Of a stretch of DNA of 11,168 nucleotides, positions 7,244 through 11,168 are shown in pieces. Where the stretch lies: the NCBI GenBank assembly GCA_030639495.1, contig DAOWCP010000082.1, positions 1 through 11,168 of the forward strand, written 5' to 3'. The notes under the pieces were generated by a model. The model was not told the DNA's origin, did no database searches, and worked only from the letters and a program-made list of their open reading frames with translations. The position numbers and the translations under genes are program-made. Source of the stretch: JAGLTN01 sp023135255. Its GTDB lineage: Bacteria > Planctomycetota > Phycisphaerae > Sedimentisphaerales > Anaerobacaceae. Numbering within the stretch: the stretch's first letter is position 1; each line of letters begins with the position of its first letter.

Positions 7244-7287
7244 TTCAAATCCTTATAAATTGTTATTTATATTCAGATTATAGAAAA

Positions 7288-8124
7288 CTAATCCTTTTTA
7301 GAGTGCAATCCGTATAGATATCCGAGAAAATCTACCCAGCCTTTTTTATATATATCAAGTGATATCAAAAAACTGTTATTATGCTTTCCGAAGAGATCCA
7401 CGAATCTCTTATCACATTCGACTGATTCAAAAAGTTCCCTGCCGAATTCGTAAGGCACAACTTCATCATCTTTACTATGAAAAAATAAAATCGGACAAGA
7501 AACACTTTCTAAATATTTCTTAGTATCGTATTTAAATTTAGCAAACCATTTGACCGGCATGTAGGGGTAGATTCTCTGCCCCATCGCAATATAGGATGTA
7601 AAGGCATTTTCCAGTACAACCCCGCCGCAGTTGACCTTTCCTGCAAGATAAGCGGCAACACTTGCACCTAAGCTTCTTCCAAAGACTACGATCCTGTGTT
7701 CAGGGATTTGTTTTTGGTTATTTAGCCATCTGTAAGCGGCGCCAGCGTCAAGATATGTGCCCGCTTCGGTTGTTTTGCCTTTACTATCACCATAGCCTCG
7801 ATAATCGAAAATGAAAAAGCCTAATCCCATTTCACTTAATAAATTAATCGTGTCAAGACGGTGCATAATATTTCCGCCGTTACCATGGCAGAAAAGAATT
7901 GTATATCCATTGCCCTGCGGAGGTATATACCATCCCCTTGTTTCTGCGCCGTCATCAGCGGTTAAATTGACATTTTCAAATTCGATCCCCAACTCTTCAG
8001 GGGTATATACAACGCCCTTTACAGGTTTATATAAAAACTTAGACTGCATAAAGTACAATATCATACCTACAGCCCAATAGACGAATAAAATCGCACCAAT
8101 TGCATATAAAACAGCTGATACCAC
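7288..8124 (-). CDS. Membrane-anchored alpha/beta hydrolase (YfhR/ABHD13-like)
   Basis: A serine hydrolase of the alpha/beta fold, probably an esterase, lipase or thioesterase; the substrate is unknown. Residues 4-26 form one transmembrane segment, so the catalytic domain is anchored to the inner membrane. HGNGGN (80-85) gives the oxyanion-hole loop, FDYRGYGDS (106-114) the following conserved strand and turn, GRSLGA (149-154) the nucleophile elbow with Ser151, HSKDDEVVP (216-224) the acid (Asp220 most likely) and GKHNNSF (246-252) the His (His248). This order matches the family often annotated as BAAT/ABHD13-like or S33-type peptidase. The start is GTG at 8124, with GGAGC (8133-8129) at good spacing. 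At 278 residues it is full length. It is the upstream partner of the GH106-like gene. The link could be removal of acyl decorations from a substrate, but the membrane-bound, non-secreted form makes that doubtful. Confidence 0.87.
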   Translation of the reverse strand: MVSAVLYAIGAILFVYWAVGMILYFMQSKFLYKPVKGVVYTPEELGIEFENVNLTADDGAETRGWYIPPQGNGYTILFCHGNGGNIMHRLDTINLLSEMGLGFFIFDYRGYGDSKGKTTEAGTYLDAGAAYRWLNNQKQIPEHRIVVFGRSLGASVAAYLAGKVNCGGVVLENAFTSYIAMGQRIYPYMPVKWFAKFKYDTKKYLESVSCPILFFHSKDDEVVPYEFGRELFESVECDKRFVDLFGKHNNSFLISLDIYKKGWVDFLGYLYGLHSKKD

Positions 8125-8179
8125 AATAGCTCCAAATAAAATAGTTTATACATAACTTACGAGGTTAAAGCATTTTAGT

Positions 8180-8207
8180 TTGATATTGAAAAAAAACAAG
8201 TTACAAT
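8180..8207 (+). promoter_or_regulatory. Candidate ispG promoter giving a leaderless mRNA
   Basis: TTGATA (8180-8185) and TACAAT (8202-8207) lie 16 bp apart, each with four or five matches to the sigma-70 consensus. Transcription would start about 7 nt after the -10, that is at or next to the A of ATG 8214. No Shine-Dalgarno site precedes that ATG, consistent with leaderless translation. The same 89-bp gap must hold the promoter of the divergent hydrolase gene; TATAAA (8150-8145, minus) is a possible -10 for it without a clear -35. Confidence 0.5.
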
Positions 8208-8213
8208 TTTGAA

Positions 8214-9272
8214 ATGATTAAAAGAAGGAAAACAACGACAGTAAAGGTAGGCTCGGTTAAGATAGGCTCATCGGAGCCGATCGTGATCCAGTCGATGACC
8301 AAAGTACATACAACCAACATAAATAAATGCGTTAAACAGATAAATCAACTTGCCCAAGCGGGTTGCCGGCTTGTTCGACTTGCGGTACCGACAAGAAAAG
8401 ATACTGAAGCTTTTGCTAAAATAGTAGATAAAGTTAATATCCCGTTAATTGCCGACGTACATTTCAGCGTTTCGCGGGCGATAGAAGCTATTGAGGCAGG
8501 CGCTGCCAAGATCAGACTCAACCCCGGCAATATAAAAAACACCAAAGACATTATAAAAATTATAGATGCTGCGAAAATGCACAAAACCGCTATGCGAATT
8601 GGAGTCAACGAAGCCAGCATAAGAGATCTCAAAGCTGATGATATCCCCGCTGCAAAAAGAACCGCTTTGATGGTAACAGAGCTGAAAAAATATATCGCTA
8701 TCTTCGAAAAACAGAATTTCACCCAGATAGTGCTAAGTGCCAAAAGCACAAATCCACTGCGAACGATAGAAACTAATCGAAAAATAGCGGAAAGTTTCGA
8801 TTACCCGATGCACCTTGGTCTTACACATGCGGGCTTGCCGGAAGATGCGGAAGTGCCCTCGGCGGTTACGCTCGGTGCATTGCTGGCGGAGGGGATCGGC
8901 GACACGATCAGGATAAGCGTTGCGGGCAACCCCGTACAGGAAGCCCTGATAGCGAAAAAAATCCTCATACCGCTGGGACTATATCAAAGACAGCAGCCGG
9001 AGTTGATAGTTTGTCCGACTTGCGGCCGAACTGAAATAAACGTTGTTGCCCTTGCGAAAAAGATTAAAAAAGCCCTCAAAGACGAACACAAACCTATCCG
9101 GATAGCTGTAATGGGTTGCATAGTTAATGGCCCGGGTGAAGCAACTGACGCGGATTTGGCATTGTGCGCCGGTAAAAATAAAGCTGTAATCTACCGCCAT
9201 GGCAAAAAAGTTGCAACTGCAGAAAAGGATAATATAATTAATGTCCTTCTGGAAGAGTTAGCAAAGCTATGA
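8214..9272 (+). CDS. ispG: 4-hydroxy-3-methylbut-2-enyl diphosphate synthase (MEP pathway)
   Basis: IspG (GcpE), the [4Fe-4S] enzyme that turns methylerythritol cyclodiphosphate into HMBPP, the penultimate step of the MEP isoprenoid pathway in the cytoplasm. The TIM-barrel part shows PIVIQSMTKVHT (22-33), RLVRLAVPT (52-60), PLIADVHF (77-84) and KIRLNPGNI (99-107). The C-terminal part holds the cluster ligands Cys267 and Cys270 (CPTCGRTE) and Cys302 in MGCIVNGPGEA (300-310), with Glu309 next to it. At 352 residues it is the compact two-domain bacterial form, without the extra domain of plant-type enzymes. One oddity: the segment usually read HLGxTEAG is HLGLTHAG here (200-207), so Glu is His205 (codon 8826-8828). 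The start at 8214 has no Shine-Dalgarno site. Its stop overlaps that of the convergent yacL-like gene by 6 bp. Confidence 0.96.
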   Translation: MIKRRKTTTVKVGSVKIGSSEPIVIQSMTKVHTTNINKCVKQINQLAQAGCRLVRLAVPTRKDTEAFAKIVDKVNIPLIADVHFSVSRAIEAIEAGAAKIRLNPGNIKNTKDIIKIIDAAKMHKTAMRIGVNEASIRDLKADDIPAAKRTALMVTELKKYIAIFEKQNFTQIVLSAKSTNPLRTIETNRKIAESFDYPMHLGLTHAGLPEDAEVPSAVTLGALLAEGIGDTIRISVAGNPVQEALIAKKILIPLGLYQRQQPELIVCPTCGRTEINVVALAKKIKKALKDEHKPIRIAVMGCIVNGPGEATDADLALCAGKNKAVIYRHGKKVATAEKDNIINVLLEELAKL

Positions 9273-10397
9273 GTTCCTGCCTCTCGAATCAGAAGAGTTA
9301 TTATTGTTTCTAAACGTACGTGGCCCATACTCGGAATTTGTGCTCCTGTCACTAGTGATTCTTTCATTGCCTTGCATGAATCTTTCAAATTTACCAAAGA
9401 TCATTTTGCCCGCGGAGGTCTGCAAAGAGCTGGTAACTGCAACCACCATCTCTTTACCAAGTTTGTTTCTTGCATCCTCAACAACAACCATTGTACCATC
9501 GTCAAGATAACCAACACCCTGGTCAGACTCTTCGCCGGCTTTGAGTATTTTAACCTGAAGCTGCTCACCCGGTATGACGATAGTTTTGAGAGAACTGGCA
9601 AGGTCATTAATATTGACAACATCAACCTCCCTTACCTGTGCTACCTTGGTAAGATTATAATCAGTAGTTCCAATCCTGCCGTTACAGGCTTTTGCGAAAA
9701 CAACAAGTTTCTGGTCAACCCCTTTAACATCAGCAGCATCCGCAACAACAGTATCGTCAATTTCGATATCTATAGTGCTGCTTTCCTGCATTGCTTTTAA
9801 AATATCCAGACCTCTTCTGCCCCTTTGTCTTTTCATCTTATCCGATGAATCCGATATCAGCTGCAATTCATTGAGTACGAATCTCGGGACGACCAGGGGA
9901 GCATCGAAAAGATTGCTTTTATAAAGATCAGCGATTCTGCCGTCAATTATTGCGGATGTATCAAGTATCAGCGGGCGAGCGCCTTTTGTTTGTTTTGCAA
10001 ATTCAACATAAGGTATAACAAAGCGAAAATCGTCTTTTGTTCTCATCACAATGCTGATAACAAGATAGCATATGCTCAAAGCCGTCACCCATTTTATTGC
10101 CTGCAATGCGATGTCGCTCAAACCAACTCCGTAAATATCATTTATCATTATCAGCAACGGCATAAAAGCAGAACTTATAAGCATACCCACAAGCAACCCG
10201 AAAAACACCCCCGCCAAAGCTGCGAGAGATTTCTTAGGCGTCATAACATCGATTAAAAAAGTTCCTAAAGCTATACCCAACCCAACAGTTAAAATAATTA
10301 TAAAATTACTTGTATCTGCCTCATCTGAGCTGACATTCACGAACAAAACTGCTATGATCAAAACAAAAAATAAAATTCTTAATACACTAAGCATCAT
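9267..10397 (-). CDS. YacL-like integral membrane PIN-TRAM protein, putative RNase
   Basis: Membrane protein with a PIN nuclease fold and a TRAM RNA-binding domain, like Bacillus YacL; the natural substrate is unknown. The N-terminus has about four transmembrane segments (roughly 4-21, 32-51, 58-86 and 100-118). The PIN domain (about 141-262) starts with LILDTSAIIDGRI (143-155) and carries the expected acidic set: Asp146, Asp152, Glu177 (LNELQ), Asp228 (GVDQKL) and Asp246 (TTDYNL). The TRAM domain follows at about 272-337 (KTIVIPGEQLQVKIL, GVGYLDDGTMVVVEDA). The last 30 residues are a polar tail rich in N, R and S, probably disordered and possibly RNA-contacting. Length 376 is typical. GGAGGT (10411-10406) lies 8 nt before ATG 10397, the strongest Shine-Dalgarno site in the window; a second ATG follows directly. 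It ends inside the ispG stop region. Confidence 0.93.
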   Translation of the reverse strand: MMLSVLRILFFVLIIAVLFVNVSSDEADTSNFIIILTVGLGIALGTFLIDVMTPKKSLAALAGVFFGLLVGMLISSAFMPLLIMINDIYGVGLSDIALQAIKWVTALSICYLVISIVMRTKDDFRFVIPYVEFAKQTKGARPLILDTSAIIDGRIADLYKSNLFDAPLVVPRFVLNELQLISDSSDKMKRQRGRRGLDILKAMQESSTIDIEIDDTVVADAADVKGVDQKLVVFAKACNGRIGTTDYNLTKVAQVREVDVVNINDLASSLKTIVIPGEQLQVKILKAGEESDQGVGYLDDGTMVVVEDARNKLGKEMVVAVTSSLQTSAGKMIFGKFERFMQGNERITSDRSTNSEYGPRTFRNNNNSSDSRGRNS

Positions 10398-10410
10398 AAT
10401 GAGATACCTC

Positions 10411-10465
10411 CAATCAATTATAAATTAGAACCTGCGTTATTAAATATCCTGCAATAAATTATAAA
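10411..10465 (-). repeat. Two 14-bp near-identical TATAAT-containing repeats upstream of the yacL-like gene
   Basis: On the minus strand TTTATAATTTATTG (10465-10452) and TTTATAATTGATTG (10424-10411) differ at one base and are 41 bp apart, about four helical turns. Each contains a perfect TATAAT. They lie in the 113-bp gap between rlmN and the yacL-like gene; the nearer copy ends next to the Shine-Dalgarno site. They may be two -10 boxes, a regulator's paired sites, or chance in AT-rich DNA. No good -35 was found at standard spacing for either. Confidence 0.4.
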
Positions 10466-10510
10466 TACACGTTACCCTTACTTTCGGCATTTGACTGCGA
10501 AAATGTTCAC

Positions 10511-11168
10511 TTATAGTTTCTTTTCAGCTGTTATCCCGTCAGCACCGAGTTGGCCGCAAGCAGCTTTAACCGTTTGTCCCATCTTAAGACGGATAGTAGT
10601 CTCAATTCCGCAGTTTCGCAGTTTTTTCGCAAAATTCGTCATAGTTGCTCTGCTTGACGGCAAAAAATCGCAACCTTGATGCGGATTATACTCTATCAGA
10701 TTTATATTGCATTTAACAGAGCTAACCAATCGAATCAGCTGATCCAGATTTTCATTCGAATCATTAACGCCTTTTATCATAACATATTCAAATGTGACCC
10801 GATTACCCGTTTTAAACTGATACGTTTTCAAAGCTTTGAAAAGATTCTTAAGTTTGTATTTTTTGTTAACCGGCATTATGTCACTTCTGAGCGAATCAAC
10901 AGGGGCATTCAAAGACACTGCAAGCCTTGGTCTTACCTGTTCTTCTGCCAGTCTTTCGATACTATCAGCTATCCCGCAGGTGCTGACCGTAATATGCCGC
11001 ATACCAAGTTTTTTGCCAGCCTGGCAGTTCAAAATCTCTATCGACCTGATAAGGTTTTCATAGTTATTTAAAGGCTCACCCATCCCCATATAAACCACAT
11101 TGCTGGTCTTACATTCGTCTTTGGTTACGAAGTTTACCTGGTCAACCATCTCAGCAGCAGTCAAATTA
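10511..11168 (-). CDS. rlmN: 23S rRNA/tRNA adenine-C2 methyltransferase RlmN, C-terminal part
   Basis: Radical SAM enzyme that methylates C2 of A2503 in 23S rRNA and A37 of some tRNAs. Only the last 219 residues or so are in the window; the gene continues past the right edge. The reading frame stays open to base 11168 and starts with NLTAAEMVDQV, matching the family's RNLTAGEIVDQV, so the TTG at 11164 is an internal Leu, not a start. The CxxxCxxC cluster motif should lie just outside, about 15-20 residues upstream. Counting that Leu as 1, visible motifs are VYMGMGEPL (24-32, SAM binding), HITVSTCG (57-64), LAVSLNAP (81-88), GVNDS (132-136), NLIEYNPH (155-162) and AACGQLG (201-207). Cys203 (codon 10556-10558) corresponds to the methylated catalytic Cys355 of E. 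coli RlmN. No clear terminator follows before the yacL-like gene, so the two may be co-transcribed. Confidence 0.95.
   Translation of the reverse strand, partial: NLTAAEMVDQVNFVTKDECKTSNVVYMGMGEPLNNYENLIRSIEILNCQAGKKLGMRHITVSTCGIADSIERLAEEQVRPRLAVSLNAPVDSLRSDIMPVNKKYKLKNLFKALKTYQFKTGNRVTFEYVMIKGVNDSNENLDQLIRLVSSVKCNINLIEYNPHQGCDFLPSSRATMTNFAKKLRNCGIETTIRLKMGQTVKAACGQLGADGITAEKKL

Noticed and set aside
11162..11164. TTG as start codon of a short radical SAM-like protein
   Set aside because: The frame stays open to the window edge and continues the RlmN consensus (NLTA), so this is an internal leucine of a truncated gene.
1..11168. CRISPR arrays, insertion sequences, tRNA or rRNA genes, phage or defence genes
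   Set aside because: No regularly spaced repeats, transposase motifs, terminal inverted repeats or RNA-gene signatures were seen on either strand.

Overview
The window is an ordinary-looking bacterial chromosome segment of about 11.2 kb with moderate to low GC. It holds eight supportable genes, two of them cut or possibly cut by the window edges, plus one doubtful small ORF. The gene set suggests a free-living, polysaccharide-degrading, Gram-negative-type bacterium: a large secreted GH106-like rhamnosidase, a second glycosidase of the six-hairpin type, the MEP isoprenoid pathway (IspG), a canonical LexA, a YkgJ-type cysteine-cluster protein and a membrane PIN-TRAM protein. The combination of YacL-type PIN-TRAM, YkgJ and GH106 would fit a planctomycete such as Phycisphaerae, but that is a guess from gene content; no rRNA or other marker here proves it.

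Layout, left to right. (1) 2-2191 (+): (alpha/alpha)6-barrel glycosidase, probably cut at the left edge, closed by a near-perfect intrinsic terminator at 2224-2270. (2) 2271-3248 (+): a palindrome-rich leader, a doubtful ORF from 2360, and lexA from 2601 with its own Shine-Dalgarno site. (3) 3245-4060 (-): YkgJ-family cysteine-cluster protein, convergent with lexA and sharing 4 bp with it. Its promoter region carries a 14-bp direct repeat with a 21-bp period around the -10 box. (4) 4250-8124 (-): a GH106-like enzyme and, upstream of it, a membrane-anchored alpha/beta hydrolase, 44 bp apart and probably co-transcribed. (5) 8214-9272 (+): ispG, divergent from the hydrolase, with a promoter placed so that the mRNA may be leaderless. 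(6) 9267-10397 (-): yacL-like PIN-TRAM membrane protein, convergent with ispG and sharing 6 bp with it. (7) 10511-11168 (-): C-terminal part of rlmN, running off the right edge.

The genes do not form one pathway. Two carbohydrate-active enzymes sit among housekeeping genes for DNA-damage control (lexA), isoprenoid synthesis (ispG) and RNA biology (rlmN, yacL). No sugar transporter, sulfatase, sensor or SusCD pair is present, so this is not a polysaccharide utilisation locus. I saw no mobile elements, CRISPR arrays, tRNA or rRNA genes, and no convincing undescribed multigene system. The most interesting items are regulatory: the tandem repeat around the ykgJ-like promoter, the possible leaderless ispG mRNA, the ORF overlapping lexA with its surrounding palindromes, and two terminator-less convergent gene pairs with interlocking stop codons.
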